Shown: in pieces, positions 8,525-17,803 of the stretch
Layout: each line of letters opens with the position of its first letter
Position numbering within the stretch: the stretch's first letter is position 1
Position numbers and translations under genes: made by a program
The notes under the pieces: model-generated
What the model was told of the DNA's origin: nothing
Seen by the model: the letters and a program-made list of their open reading frames with translations, nothing else
Databases searched by the model: none
Assembly: GCA_947496535.1 (NCBI GenBank)
Contig: CANMDE010000001.1
Coordinates: 1 to 64,000 of the forward strand
DNA length: 64,000 bases
Source of the DNA: an uncultured Paracoccaceae bacterium
GTDB lineage: Bacteria; Pseudomonadota; Alphaproteobacteria; Rhodobacterales; Rhodobacteraceae
Direction of reading: 5' to 3'

Positions 8525-9154
8525 ATGCGCCGATTTTTATGCCTTCTTTTGTTCACCAGCCAACCCACATGGGCGCAGGACGTCGCGGGGGAGTTCGACT
8601 ACTACGTTCTGTCACTCTCTTGGTCGGCAAACTGGTGCGCGCTGGAAGGGGACGCACGGCAATCGCCGCAATGCGACGAGGCCGAGGATTTCGACTGGAT
8701 TCTGCACGGCCTCTGGCCGCAATACGAAAATGGATACCCCGCCGACTGCCGGACATCCTTTCAGGCGCCCAGCCGATCCGATACAGCCGCAATGGCCGAC
8801 ATCATGGGCACATCGGGCCTTGCCTGGCATCAGTGGAACAAACACGGCGTCTGTTCCGGCCTGTCTTCTGATGACTACTACGCCCTGTCCCGCGAAGCCT
8901 TTGACAGCGTGGTCAGGCCGCCTGTCTTTCGAGGCATCCACCAAGAGGTCACACTGCCCGCCAGTGTCGTCGAAGACGCATTCCTTGCTGACAACGGCGC
9001 TCTGGAAGCTGACCAGATCACGATCACCTGCAAACAAGGCTATATTCAGGAGGCGCGGATCTGCATGACCAAAGATCTTGAATTCCGAACTTGCGGGGCT
9101 GACGTGATCCGGGATTGCACCATGACCGACGCGCAACTGGACCCGATGCGTTAG
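8525..9154 (+). CDS. Secreted ribonuclease T2
   Basis: Periplasmic or secreted RNase of the T2 family, 209 residues, which cleaves RNA through a 2',3'-cyclic phosphate intermediate. A short signal peptide ends near residue 17 (QPTWA-QD). Active-site block CAS I is ILHGLWPQYENG with His61, and block CAS II is WHQWNKHGVC with His102, Lys106 and His107. In well-studied members the residue after the first His of CAS II is a catalytic Glu; here it is Gln103. Seven cysteines follow the signal peptide, consistent with disulfides in the oxidising periplasm. AGGAAAGATCA precedes the ATG. Likely role is scavenging of external RNA. Confidence 0.9.
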   Translation: MRRFLCLLLFTSQPTWAQDVAGEFDYYVLSLSWSANWCALEGDARQSPQCDEAEDFDWILHGLWPQYENGYPADCRTSFQAPSRSDTAAMADIMGTSGLAWHQWNKHGVCSGLSSDDYYALSREAFDSVVRPPVFRGIHQEVTLPASVVEDAFLADNGALEADQITITCKQGYIQEARICMTKDLEFRTCGADVIRDCTMTDAQLDPMR

Positions 9155-9155
9155 G

Positions 9156-9764
9156 GTGGGTGTTCACAGCAATCTTCCGGTGCTCCTGATCGATGTGGAT
9201 GGCGTCGTCGTCACCGGGCGCATACCAGATGGCGCCCACTGGTTCACAGACCTGCACAATGATTTCGATTTTGATAAATCCAGCTTGATCACGCATTTCT
9301 TCACCCCGTTCTGGGCCGATATCGTCACTGGCAGGGACGCGCTTTTGCCGCGATTGGAAGAGGCGCTTGCAAAGATGGGTTCAAATACGAAAGCAACCTA
9401 CCTGCGCGACTATTGGTTCAGCAAACACGCGCGGCTTAACCAAAAAGTGCTTGACTGGATCAGGGCAAAGCGGGATGCGGGCCACCGGATCATGCTTGCG
9501 ACAAATCAGGACCATAGCCGCGCCGATTACCTGATGAACACGCTGCGCCTGAATGCTTATTGCGACGGCATCTACTATTCTGCGGCTCTGGGGGTGGCAA
9601 AGCCCAACCCCGCTTTCTTCCAATCAATCTGTCAGGCCGAAGGGACAGCTCCGGGCGATCTGACGCTCATTGATGATACCATTGCAAACGTCGAAGCAGC
9701 CAAGGCTTTTGGCTGCAAGGCGCATCATTACAAAGGTCAGGAATTGGATAGCGTCGATTGGTAA
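9156..9764 (+). CDS. HAD-family hydrolase
   Basis: Haloacid-dehalogenase superfamily hydrolase, 202 residues, with no signal peptide, so cytoplasmic. Motif I is LLIDVDGVVVTG with nucleophile Asp13 and Asp15. Motif II is LATNQ, motif III the Lys in GVAKPNPAFF, and motif IV LIDDTIANVEAA. The helical cap between motifs I and II suggests subfamily IA, which acts on small phosphorylated compounds; the substrate is unknown. The start is GTG, 1 base after the RNase T2 stop, so the two genes are probably co-transcribed. All four catalytic motifs are present, so it should be active. Confidence 0.85.
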   Translation: MGVHSNLPVLLIDVDGVVVTGRIPDGAHWFTDLHNDFDFDKSSLITHFFTPFWADIVTGRDALLPRLEEALAKMGSNTKATYLRDYWFSKHARLNQKVLDWIRAKRDAGHRIMLATNQDHSRADYLMNTLRLNAYCDGIYYSAALGVAKPNPAFFQSICQAEGTAPGDLTLIDDTIANVEAAKAFGCKAHHYKGQELDSVDW

Positions 9765-9767
9765 GGA

Positions 9768-9792
9768 ATGGGTGAGGCGTCGCCCCACCCAT
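9768..9792. terminator. Hairpin between convergent genes
   Basis: ATGGGTG (9768-9774) pairs with CACCCAT (9786-9792), with an inner GGC/GCC pair and a three-base loop. It sits between the HAD gene and the oppositely directed GH114-like gene. It has no clear T-run, so its role as a shared terminator is inferred from position. Confidence 0.4.
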
Positions 9793-9814
9793 CCAATTGG
9801 CTAGCTCAACGCTT

Positions 9815-11500
9815 TTAAGCGACGTTGAGAATAAACTCGTCTGCGACGATTGATACGGCACCGATCTGTTCTTCGACATGCCAGGTTTCCGTGTCGCCGG
9901 ATGTCTCTTCCTGCACCCGCATGCTGACCGAGCCGGCATCATCAACATCGTATCGCAGTGTGGCGGTGTTGTTGCCGTCGGAAGTCTGCATATCTGCGAA
10001 CAGGTAATCAGTCGCATCAAGGCCGGTGTCGGTCCAGTTGTGATCTACACCTTCCTCCAAGATAACAGCGGACAAGTCGCCGTCACCTTCTTCAACGGCC
10101 ATCCAATAGACGAGCTCCTCGGTGTGAATGCCGTCCGCGCTTTCCTCTTCTTGCATAGCAACGGAAAAACCATCCGCCGTGACATCTGAGTTGCGTGATG
10201 TGACAGCGTTGTCAGTATCATTGTCGCTGCCTACCTGCGTGACCACAACGGGTGTGGTGTCAAAGCCAGTCAGGTCAACATCCACGGCTGTTTCGTCGCT
10301 CGCGGTTGTGGACCCGAAGGACACAGCACGCCCATCGTCAAGCACATAGTCGCCCGCACTGGCGGCCATCCAACTGACGTCAGCGGACATGTGAGAGCCG
10401 TCCAGATAATCCCATTCGTCGATCTGGAATTCAAATCCATCGTCGGTGACGTTGCGCACTCGGACAGTGACAGGGTCACTCCCATCTGCACTAAGAGGGC
10501 TCATGATAACGACGGCATCTTCGATGCTTCCGTCAAAACTGACGCTCTGCCACTCGTCAGCATCGGCCTGAGTTACGGTCAACGTATCTGTCTGACCGAC
10601 GACCGATGTAGGTTCGACCGTTGTGGTCTCTTCCCATGGTTCGTTGAATTCAGCGTCCGAGGCTTCCATTTTGGCCTCAGTGCCTTCGTTGACTTCGTCA
10701 ATCACGCCGGTCAAATCGCGTTCAGCGGCAAACGGGATCAATCCTTCGGCAATCGCGTTATCAATGAACGTTTCCTGGCTGGCGTCTTCTGTTGGATAGG
10801 ACGTAGCCAGAACAAATTTGCCGTCGTCCTGAGCAAGCTGCATGAAGGACAGATCGCCATCGGTCCAATCAGATATCTCATCATCATTGTACCAAAGATC
10901 TTCAACACCAAGACCATCGATGGCGTCCAGGTAAGCTGTGTTGGGTCCGCTGTCTGCACTGTCTTCGCTAACGGCCAGCAAACCGACGGCGTTCTGGGGA
11001 ATGACCTCGAAATCGGGGTCCAGCGACTTTGCGTATTCAGAGATCGAAATAACAAAGTCGATCATTTCCTGACGCAATTCGTCCTCTGTTCCGGAATAGG
11101 CCGCTATGACCTCATCAACGGTGTAGCCGTCCACGATATCCAGATAGATGCCGTTGTAACCCAGATCGACAACGTCTTTCACGCGGTCAAAGATGATCGC
11201 CTGCCAGTCCTCATCCCAAAACTCGACGCGATAGTTGCCTTCCCAGTCGGCGTTTTCTTCCAGAAGGAAATCCGGGGGGGTCGTGTCCCAGTCATTCTCG
11301 TCCCAATAGTCGCGATAGTCTTCTGCTTCACCAATACTGGTGTAAGCATAAAGAGTTTTATCCTGGTCTTCCTGAAGGGTGCTGACCTGAGTAGCAGTCA
11401 GAGTGGAGTCATCTGGATCAACCACCGCCACACGAAAGTCTCCTGAAGACAAAGAATCGTAGGTGGCGTCTTGAAGTTGGTAGAGTAGTGGGATCGTCAT
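9815..11500 (-). CDS. GH114-like protein with three C-terminal repeats
   Basis: 561 residues in two parts. Residues 1-275 form a TIM-barrel domain like the TM1410/MJ1477 and GH114 (endo-alpha-1,4-polygalactosaminidase) families, with YTSIGEAEDYRDYW at 53-66, the sheet-end motif GYNGIYLDIVDGY at 114-126 (probable catalytic Asp121) and PQNA at 168-171. Residues 329-385, 417-473 and 498-553 are three related beta-rich repeats, each running from a hydrophobic strand through a V-x-D/A-x-GF/S turn to an acidic stretch and a final V/I-W/S strand. The protein is very acidic, has no signal peptide and ends EFILNVA, which fits type I secretion of marine alphaproteobacterial enzymes (inference). A usable SD, AAAAGGACTACGAA, abuts the ATG and forms one arm of an inverted repeat. 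Likely role is cleavage of an amino-sugar exopolysaccharide. Confidence 0.7.
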   Translation of the reverse strand: MTIPLLYQLQDATYDSLSSGDFRVAVVDPDDSTLTATQVSTLQEDQDKTLYAYTSIGEAEDYRDYWDENDWDTTPPDFLLEENADWEGNYRVEFWDEDWQAIIFDRVKDVVDLGYNGIYLDIVDGYTVDEVIAAYSGTEDELRQEMIDFVISISEYAKSLDPDFEVIPQNAVGLLAVSEDSADSGPNTAYLDAIDGLGVEDLWYNDDEISDWTDGDLSFMQLAQDDGKFVLATSYPTEDASQETFIDNAIAEGLIPFAAERDLTGVIDEVNEGTEAKMEASDAEFNEPWEETTTVEPTSVVGQTDTLTVTQADADEWQSVSFDGSIEDAVVIMSPLSADGSDPVTVRVRNVTDDGFEFQIDEWDYLDGSHMSADVSWMAASAGDYVLDDGRAVSFGSTTASDETAVDVDLTGFDTTPVVVTQVGSDNDTDNAVTSRNSDVTADGFSVAMQEEESADGIHTEELVYWMAVEEGDGDLSAVILEEGVDHNWTDTGLDATDYLFADMQTSDGNNTATLRYDVDDAGSVSMRVQEETSGDTETWHVEEQIGAVSIVADEFILNVA

Positions 11501-11606
11501 TTCGTAGTCCTTTTAGCTGTTACTCGCAAATTTGCCTGAGTGGGGCTTTGCGGATCTGGCTCAATGATCGTGCTAAAAACTTTAACCATCTCGACCGGAC
11601 TACGAA
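11501..11606 (-). promoter_or_regulatory. Long-range inverted repeat covering the SD
   Basis: TTCGTAGTCC at 11501-11510 and GGACTACGAA at 11597-11606 are perfect 10-base inverted copies, 86 bases apart. In the minus-strand mRNA leader, the copy next to the start codon contains the ribosome-binding GGA and ends right at the ATG, so pairing with the upstream copy would hide it. No longer pairing extends the arms. Confidence 0.35.
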
Positions 11607-11878
11607 GCGCTACCTTATGGAAAGTAAACCAGTCTACAGCACCGGATTTTTGTAGGCGGATTTCAACACATGCTGATCAGACTCACTGCGAAGGTCGATC
11701 ATGAATACACGTATAAATTGTTAGTTATAAAGCTAACATTCTTTTAGCGGGATTTTATCAGGCAAGGGCTTTACCAACCCATTAACAAATTTCTAACGCC
11801 AAACCCGGTGCTGCCCGACGTTTTGCCGACACATGTCCGACCATTTTCGGTCTGTCAAAACGGCGTACAATTTGTCTT
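11501..11878. other. 378-base AT-rich spacer
   Basis: No gene. It must hold the promoter and leader of the GH114-like gene (minus). Visible elements are the inverted repeat at 11501-11606, a small hairpin TGTTAG-TTATAAAG-CTAACA at 11719-11738, and TTAACAAATTTCTAA at 11782-11796, one mismatch from the CtrA pattern TTAA-N7-TTAA. The region is clearly richer in A and T than the coding DNA around it. The 3' end of the pseudouridine synthase gene abuts it. Confidence 0.5.
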
Positions 11879-12526
11879 TCAGAACGGGCATTTTGCCGTA
11901 ATACGCATCCCTTGTCCGCCATCAGGATGCCGAAACTGAAGCGTCTCTGAATGCAACATCAAGCGCGGATAATCACGCGCTGGACCCTCCGCATAAAACG
12001 GATCACCCAGGATCGGATGACCCATCGCCAGCATGTGAACGCGCAACTGATGCGACCGTCCAGTACGGGGCATCAAGCGGACCCTTGTCTCATTCTGACC
12101 CGTCCTTACGGTGCGCCACTCAGTCAATGCGGGCTTGCCGTTTTCATGGTCAACCATTTGCTTGGGCCGTTTCGGCCAATCCACGATCAGCGGCAGATCG
12201 ATAGTGCCGGTCTTTTCCGCAATCTGCCCCCAAACCCTTGCAACATATGTCTTTTTTGTTTGTCGTTTTTCAAACTGCAGCCCCAGATGCCGCTGCGCGT
12301 GGGGCGTTAACGCAAAAATCATGACGCCCGATGTATCCCGGTCAAGCCGATGGACAAGCAGCGCGGTCGGGAAAACAGCCTGAACACGGGCTAGCAGACA
12401 ATCAGTCAGGTCCGGCCCCTTGCCGGGAACGGACAGCAAACCGCTGGGCTTGTCGACCAGCAAAACCTCGTGATCGTCATGCAAAATCGCCAGCGGTTCT
12501 TGTGGCGGGTCGTAGCTGTCGGTCAC
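11879..12526 (-). CDS. rluA: RluA-family pseudouridine synthase
   Basis: RNA pseudouridine synthase, 215 residues, close to the size of E. coli RluA (219), which modifies 23S rRNA U746 and tRNA U32. The catalytic motif HRLDRDTSGVMIF places the nucleophile at Asp62. The second motif, RTGRSHQLRVHMLAMGHPILGD in the C-terminal third, is also intact. No S4 domain precedes the catalytic domain, which separates it from RluC and RluD and favours the RluA/TruC branch. It overlaps the upstream yggS gene by 4 bases, so the two are translated together. The exact RNA target is inferred. Confidence 0.85.
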   Translation of the reverse strand: MTDSYDPPQEPLAILHDDHEVLLVDKPSGLLSVPGKGPDLTDCLLARVQAVFPTALLVHRLDRDTSGVMIFALTPHAQRHLGLQFEKRQTKKTYVARVWGQIAEKTGTIDLPLIVDWPKRPKQMVDHENGKPALTEWRTVRTGQNETRVRLMPRTGRSHQLRVHMLAMGHPILGDPFYAEGPARDYPRLMLHSETLQFRHPDGGQGMRITAKCPF

Positions 12527-13176
12527 GTGGTCACGCGCTCGCCAAAAATGGCCGAACCAACGCGGATATGCGTGGCGCCCAGAGCAATAGCGCTCTCGAA
12601 ATCCGCGCTCATCCCCATGGAAAGGCCTGTCAGTCCGTTACGCTCCGCGATCTTGGCCAAAAGGGCAAAATGAAGCGACGGTTCCTCATCAACTGGCGGA
12701 ATACACATCAAGCCCTTCAGTGGCAGATCAAGGGCACGGACTTCGGCGACGAAAGCATCGGTTTCGGCAGGCAAAACGCCAGCTTTCTGCGGCTCTTCCC
12801 CGGTGTTGACCTGAATGAAAAGATCCGGGCAAGACCCCATATCTTGTGCCAGCCGGGCAAGTGTATTGGCAAGTTTAGGCCTGTCGAGCGTATGAATTGC
12901 TTGGGCCAGTTCCATGGCCTGCCGTGCCTTGTTGGTCTGTAGAGGACCAATCAGATGCAGCTCAATTCCGTCATACTTTTCACGAAAAGCGGGCCACTTA
13001 CCGGCGGCTTCCTGCACTCTGTTTTCGCCAAAGACTCGGTGACCTTCGTCCAAAATCGCGGCCACCCGCTCATCCGGCTGAACTTTCGAGACGGCGATCA
13101 AAGAAATATTGTCGTCGCCACGTCCAGCCGCCGCCTGCGCCTTGTCTACCCGGCTGCGTATTTCGGCCAATGACAT
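12523..13176 (-). CDS. yggS: PLP homeostasis protein YggS
   Basis: YggS/PROSC family protein, 217 residues, a non-catalytic alanine-racemase-like barrel that binds pyridoxal phosphate and buffers its pool. Lys31 in LIAVSKVQPDE is the Schiff-base lysine. The family signature FGENRVQEA follows, and LSMGMSADFESAI with HIRVGSAIFGER marks the phosphate site. Start at 13176 is preferred because AGGAG stands 6 bases upstream and the protein then begins MSLAEIRSRV; an open frame extends 21 codons further with no ribosome site. It forms a two-gene unit with rluA. Confidence 0.9.
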   Translation of the reverse strand: MSLAEIRSRVDKAQAAAGRGDDNISLIAVSKVQPDERVAAILDEGHRVFGENRVQEAAGKWPAFREKYDGIELHLIGPLQTNKARQAMELAQAIHTLDRPKLANTLARLAQDMGSCPDLFIQVNTGEEPQKAGVLPAETDAFVAEVRALDLPLKGLMCIPPVDEEPSLHFALLAKIAERNGLTGLSMGMSADFESAIALGATHIRVGSAIFGERVTT

Positions 13177-13365
13177 CAAAAACTCCTGTAAACATTGGCA
13201 CCCGCAACACCTGTCCAGCTGTAGGGCCAAACGCCGCATATATGGGTCATCAAAACTCTGTGTGGCCTTGTTGCATCATTTTAACACCACCGGATCAGAA
13301 ATCATCCAATTCGCTTGTGTGTGCAAGCGGATAGGCGCAATTACATGGCAATGCTAGTAAAACTG

Positions 13366-13381
13366 GCATTCTTGGGAATGC
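13366..13381 (+). promoter_or_regulatory. Hairpin in porin leader
   Basis: GCATTC-TTGG-GAATGC is a perfect 6-base stem with a 4-base loop. It ends 11 bases before the GAGGG ribosome site and 22 bases before the porin ATG. It may stabilise the message or be a protein site. Confidence 0.35.
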
Positions 13382-13403
13382 AAAAACACGAGGGAATTTA
13401 TCC

Positions 13404-14615
13404 ATGAAAAGCATCCTTCTTACAACTACTGCGCTGGTCGCCTTTGCTGGCGCCGCAGTAGCGGATGGCCACACAGGCATCTCTTTCACCGGTGAAGCAA
13501 CACTGGGTTACAATAGCCGCGACTTTGGTGGTACGGATCTCGATCCAGCCACTGGTGCACCATTTGAAGACGAAGACGGCGAGCCCATCAGCAACGACAA
13601 CAATTCCGGTTTCTATTGGGACGCAAGCCTTGACGTCTCCATGGCTGCTGAATTGGACAACGGTCTGACCGCTGGCGCTTCATTTGAAATTGATGTCGCA
13701 GAAGATGATACCGGCCTCGACCTGAGCGCTGATAGCTACGTTTTGTCTCTGGAATACGAAGAAGCTGCAGCTCTGTTCTATGGCGATACAGCTTTTGCTG
13801 CTGAAACACATTGGAACAGTGCGGGTGATATGGAAGCTGATGGCTTCTCCGAAGCTGACGGTGAAGTAGCGCTGCGTGGCGATTTTGAATTGTACGGCGT
13901 ATCAGCTTCGCTTTCAGCCGTAATTGCGGATGAAGCCGGCGCGATTGTTGGTGATAGCTACGAAGATGACGACTTCGATCAGATTTCGGTCGGTGCTGCC
14001 GCCGAATTTGGCAACTTCAGCGTGTCATTCGGTTATCAAGACGAGTCGCTGACTGTTGATGGCGTGACTGGCGATTATGATCCTTCAGGCAACGGTGACT
14101 TCAACGTTAACGAAGTTGTGGGCCTATCGGTTGGTACGTCGTTTGCAGGTGCAGACGTAACTGCAGCAGCAGCATCTAACCTGACGACTGAAGAAACATC
14201 GCTCGGCTTCGAAGTGTCTTATCCGTTCGGTCCAGTCACAGCGACAGCTTACTACGTTGTTGAAGATGGCGGTGCCGATGTAGGCAACTCCAACGACGAT
14301 AACTACGGTATCACGCTTGATTATGTAAGTGGTCCAATCGCAGTCACAGCTGACTATGATTATGACCAAGGCACAGACAAATATGCGCTGGAAGGCTCAT
14401 ATGACGTCGGCAACGGCATCACAGCACTGGCCGGTATCGTCAACGAAGACGAAGACGATGACATCGACTACTACGTTGCAGGTACTTACGACATGGGTGG
14501 CGGTGCTGAACTGCTCGTCTCCTATGCTGAAGACGTCAGCAACGACCAAGAGGACGAAGTTGGCGATCCTGAGTACCAGGAAGGTGTCACAATCGAGGTT
14601 TCCTTCTCCTTCTAA
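13404..14615 (+). CDS. Outer-membrane porin
   Basis: General diffusion porin of the Rhodobacter type, 403 residues. A signal peptide MKSILLTTTALVAFAGAAVA ends at residue 20, and the mature protein starts DGHTGISFTGEATLGYN. Beta strands alternate with Asp- and Gly-rich turns, and the protein ends EGVTIEVSFSF, with a terminal Phe as BAM substrates require. The composition is strongly acidic (many D and E in loops), typical of marine porins and suggesting cation preference. It is monocistronic: 160 bases of leader with a hairpin and GAGGGAA ribosome site before it, and a strong terminator after it. Expected to be highly expressed. Confidence 0.92.
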   Translation: MKSILLTTTALVAFAGAAVADGHTGISFTGEATLGYNSRDFGGTDLDPATGAPFEDEDGEPISNDNNSGFYWDASLDVSMAAELDNGLTAGASFEIDVAEDDTGLDLSADSYVLSLEYEEAAALFYGDTAFAAETHWNSAGDMEADGFSEADGEVALRGDFELYGVSASLSAVIADEAGAIVGDSYEDDDFDQISVGAAAEFGNFSVSFGYQDESLTVDGVTGDYDPSGNGDFNVNEVVGLSVGTSFAGADVTAAAASNLTTEETSLGFEVSYPFGPVTATAYYVVEDGGADVGNSNDDNYGITLDYVSGPIAVTADYDYDQGTDKYALEGSYDVGNGITALAGIVNEDEDDDIDYYVAGTYDMGGGAELLVSYAEDVSNDQEDEVGDPEYQEGVTIEVSFSF

Positions 14616-14639
14616 TCGAAGCTGAAGAACTCAAATGTC

Positions 14640-14671
14640 AGAGCGGTCCTTCGGGGCCGCTCTTTCTCTTT
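14640..14671 (+). terminator. Porin terminator
   Basis: AGAGCGGTCC (14640-14649), loop TTCG, GGGCCGCTCT (14654-14663), then TTCTCTTT. The 10-pair stem with a stable UUCG loop lies 24 bases after the porin stop. Confidence 0.9.
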
Positions 14672-14775
14672 GCGGGATCCATTTTCTGCCACGCAGTCTA
14701 TAGCCATTGCGCCATGTGCCTATTATCACTGCCTCAAGGCCCAGCAAGGGCATCTGCAGTTGAAAGACCCACCCG

Positions 14776-17328
14776 ATGACCACCTACACCCCGTCCGAGA
14801 TAGAGACGAAATGGCAAAGCGCCTGGGCCGAGGCCCAGACGTTCAAAGCTGAACGCAGCGCTGACAAGCCCAAATACTACGTGCTTGAGATGTTCCCATA
14901 TCCGTCGGGCAAGCTGCATATTGGTCACGTCCGCAACTACACGATGGGCGATGTCATTGCTCGGTATAAGCTGTCGACGGGTCATAATATTCTGCACCCG
15001 ATGGGTTGGGACGCTTTCGGGATGCCAGCCGAGAATGCTGCGATGGCGACTGGCGTTCATCCAAAGGATTACACCTATAGCAACATCGAAGGCATGAAGG
15101 CGCAGATGCGTCCTTTGGGTCTGTCCATTGATTGGTCCCGCGAATTTGCGACCTGTGATCCCGAGTATTACGGGCAGCAGCAATCGCTGTTTATCGATTT
15201 CCTGAGTGCTGACCTGATCTATCGCAAAAAAGCCGTTGTTAACTGGGACCCGATCGACATGACGGTGCTGGCCAACGAACAGGTCATCGATGGCAAAGGC
15301 TGGCGATCTGGTGCCGATGTTGAACGGCGCGAACTGGTGCAGTGGTTTTTCAAGATCAGCGACTATTCTGAGGAATTGCTGAGCGCCATCGACGGTCTCG
15401 ATAACTGGCCTGCCAAGGTCAAATTGATGCAGGCAAACTGGATCGGCAAGTCGCACGGCATCGAAATCCCCTTCCAACGGCTGGACGGCGGTGATCCGAT
15501 CCTGTGCTACTCCACCCGTCCTGACACGATGCGTGGGGCGTCTTTCATTGCCATTTCTCCGGATCATCCCGTTGCGAAAGAGCTTGAGACATCAAATCCT
15601 GATCTGGCCGCGTTCATTCAAGAGTGCCGCAAGATGGACACGACTGAAGCAGCGATGGAAAAGGCCGAAAAGAAAGGCGTCGATACCGGTTTGCGCGTCA
15701 AGCACCCGGTTTATCCAGACCGCGATCTGCCGGTGTGGATTGGTAACTTTGTCCTGATGGATTATGGTACCGGCGCGGTCTTCGGCTGTCCGGCCCACGA
15801 CCAACGCGATCTGGATTTTGCCCGGAAGTATGATCTGCCGGTGCAAAACGCCTTCCATATGCCGGGTGAAGATTGTGCGGTTGAAACGGGAGCGCTGGTG
15901 CCCGACAAGATGGAAAAGGTGGTCTACATTGACCATTTTGCAGGCTTGGCAGAAGCAACCAGCCAAGACGGAATCGACTCCACAATCACCTATTTCGAAA
16001 AGCATGGTCTAGGCAAAGGCCAAACCAAATTCCGCCTGCGCGACTGGGGTCTCAGCCGCCAGCGCTATTGGGGTGCGCCGATCCCTATTGTCCACTGTGA
16101 TGACTGCGGTGCGGTGCCGGAAAAGAAAGAGAATCTGCCGGTCGAGTTGCCGTACGATGTGACTTTCGACATCCCCGGTAACCCGCTGGACCGTCATCCA
16201 ACATGGCGCGATTGTGCTTGCCCGTCCTGTGGCAAGCCCGCCAAGCGAGAGACAGACACGATGGATACGTTCGTGGACAGTTCGTGGTATTTCGCCCGGT
16301 TCACTGCGCCGCATGCGAAGACGCCAACAGTAATGGAAGATGCCGCGTACTGGATGAATGTGGACCAGTATATCGGCGGTATTGAACACGCGATCTTGCA
16401 TCTGCTCTACAGCCGCTTCTTTGCCCGCGCGATGCATATCACCGGCCACCTGCCCGAAAGTGCTATTGAGCCGTTCAATGCCCTGTTCACGCAGGGCATG
16501 GTCACGCACGCCATATACAAAACGACCCGAACACAGGACGGACGGACGGTCTATCACTACCCACAAGAGGTCGAGATGCGCGATGGAGGTGCGTTCTTGA
16601 AGGCCGATGGGCAGCCTGTTGACGTTGTGCCGTCTGCAAAGATGTCGAAGTCCAAGAACAATGTTGTCGACCCGAACGATATTCTGGCAAAATACGGCGC
16701 CGACACAGCCCGCTGGTTCGTGCTGTCCGACAGCCCGCCAGAACGCGACGTGGAATGGACTGCCTCTGGTGCGGAAGCCGCATACAAGCATCTCAGCCGG
16801 GTCTATCGGGTCTGTGTTGACATAGCCGATATGGATGACGCGTCCGGTGTTGGTGATGAAGAGCTTGAGCGCGCGATGCACAAGACCATCCATGATGTGA
16901 CCATGGGCATCGAAACCTTCGGATTTAACGCTGCCATTGCCAAACTTTATGCCTTCACCAACGTTTTGGCGAAATCCAAGGCCAGCGGTAAAACCAAACG
17001 GCAAGCCGCCAAGGTGCTGGCCCAATTGATGTCGCCGATGACACCGCACCTGTCCGAAGAGATTTGGGCCATGACGGGCGGTGAAGAACTGATTGCAAAC
17101 GCGCCATGGCCGGTGGCGGATGAGGCGATGCTGGTCGAGGACACGGTAACGATGCCTATCCAGATCAACGGTAAACGTCGTGCCGAAGTTGTTGTCGCTG
17201 CCGATGCCGCCAAAGACGCGGTTGAAGAGATGGCGCTCAGTCTTGAGGTCGTGCAGAAAGCGCTGGATGGGGCAGCCCCTAAAAAGCTGATTGTCGTGCC
17301 GGGCAGGATTGTGAACATTGTCATTTGA
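14776..17328 (+). CDS. leuS: Leucyl-tRNA synthetase
   Basis: Class I aminoacyl-tRNA synthetase charging tRNA-Leu, 850 residues, the usual bacterial size. The HIGH motif is at 48-51 in [16 protein letters not shown] and the KMSKS motif at about 622-626 in [14 protein letters not shown]. The CP1 editing domain (about 225-420) holds the threonine-rich [14 protein letters not shown] segment and the [15 protein letters not shown] signature. A zinc-binding pair, CDDCG and CPSCG, precedes the catalytic core second half. It starts a three-gene operon with lptE and holA; lptE begins inside its last codons. Essential housekeeping gene. Confidence 0.98.
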   Translation: MTTYTPSEIETKWQSAWAEAQTFKAERSADKPKYYVLEMFPYPSGKLHIGHVRNYTMGDVIARYKLSTGHNILHPMGWDAFGMPAENAAMATGVHPKDYTYSNIEGMKAQMRPLGLSIDWSREFATCDPEYYGQQQSLFIDFLSADLIYRKKAVVNWDPIDMTVLANEQVIDGKGWRSGADVERRELVQWFFKISDYSEELLSAIDGLDNWPAKVKLMQANWIGKSHGIEIPFQRLDGGDPILCYSTRPDTMRGASFIAISPDHPVAKELETSNPDLAAFIQECRKMDTTEAAMEKAEKKGVDTGLRVKHPVYPDRDLPVWIGNFVLMDYGTGAVFGCPAHDQRDLDFARKYDLPVQNAFHMPGEDCAVETGALVPDKMEKVVYIDHFAGLAEATSQDGIDSTITYFEKHGLGKGQTKFRLRDWGLSRQRYWGAPIPIVHCDDCGAVPEKKENLPVELPYDVTFDIPGNPLDRHPTWRDCACPSCGKPAKRETDTMDTFVDSSWYFARFTAPHAKTPTVMEDAAYWMNVDQYIGGIEHAILHLLYSRFFARAMHITGHLPESAIEPFNALFTQGMVTHAIYKTTRTQDGRTVYHYPQEVEMRDGGAFLKADGQPVDVVPSAKMSKSKNNVVDPNDILAKYGADTARWFVLSDSPPERDVEWTASGAEAAYKHLSRVYRVCVDIADMDDASGVGDEELERAMHKTIHDVTMGIETFGFNAAIAKLYAFTNVLAKSKASGKTKRQAAKVLAQLMSPMTPHLSEEIWAMTGGEELIANAPWPVADEAMLVEDTVTMPIQINGKRRAEVVVAADAAKDAVEEMALSLEVVQKALDGAAPKKLIVVPGRIVNIVI

Positions 17329-17803
17329 CCAGACACCACGTCGTGCAGCCCTTTTGGGGTTGCTGGCTCTTGCGGGCTGTGGCTTCTCGCCGCTTTATGG
17401 CGATCCAGACGCCCGGCAGGGACTGATCAGCTTTGATACACCGGACAGCGTCGCAGGCTACCGATTGCGTGTGCGTTTGGAAGACAGGCTCGGTATGGCA
17501 ACCGCGCCGCGCTATCAGGCCGTCGTGACTTTGGAGAGTGACGCCAGCTCTGCCACGATCACCTCGGAAGGGGACACGACACGCTTTAACATCGTGGGCA
17601 AAGCATCATGGCGTTTGCTGAACTCAGAAACCGGGGCGGAACTTGGCAAGGGCGACGTGCAGACGTTTACCAGCTACGACGCAACCGGCTCGACCGTGGC
17701 AACGCAAACGGCCGAGGCTGACGCGCGGGCCCGCCTGTCCGTTGCCCTTGCTGACATGATCGTGACGCGCCTGTTGCTGTTATTGCGGGATAACGGATGG
17801 TGA
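17318..17803 (+). CDS. lptE: LPS assembly lipoprotein LptE
   Basis: Outer-membrane lipoprotein that plugs the LptD barrel for lipopolysaccharide insertion, 161 residues. The lipobox LALAGC gives acylated Cys21, followed by GFSPLYG, the family's usual first mature residues. The start is a TTG inside the end of leuS (11-base overlap), with AGGA about 10 bases upstream; no ATG is available near the signal peptide. It overlaps holA by 7 bases. The order leuS-lptE-holA is the common proteobacterial arrangement and supports the call, because LptE sequences are poorly conserved. Confidence 0.9.
   Translation: MSFDQTPRRAALLGLLALAGCGFSPLYGDPDARQGLISFDTPDSVAGYRLRVRLEDRLGMATAPRYQAVVTLESDASSATITSEGDTTRFNIVGKASWRLLNSETGAELGKGDVQTFTSYDATGSTVATQTAEADARARLSVALADMIVTRLLLLLRDNGW

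Noticed and set aside
10391..11446. A 351-codon plus-strand frame opposite the GH114-like gene
   Set aside because: It is antisense to a gene with clear domain motifs. The frame reflects the acidic codon use of the other strand.
14734..15567. A 277-codon minus-strand frame over the start of leuS
   Set aside because: Shadow of leuS codons; it would run into the porin terminator region and has no motif.
16009..17049. A 346-codon minus-strand frame inside leuS
   Set aside because: leuS is an essential gene with all motifs intact; the antisense frame has no start signal or homology.
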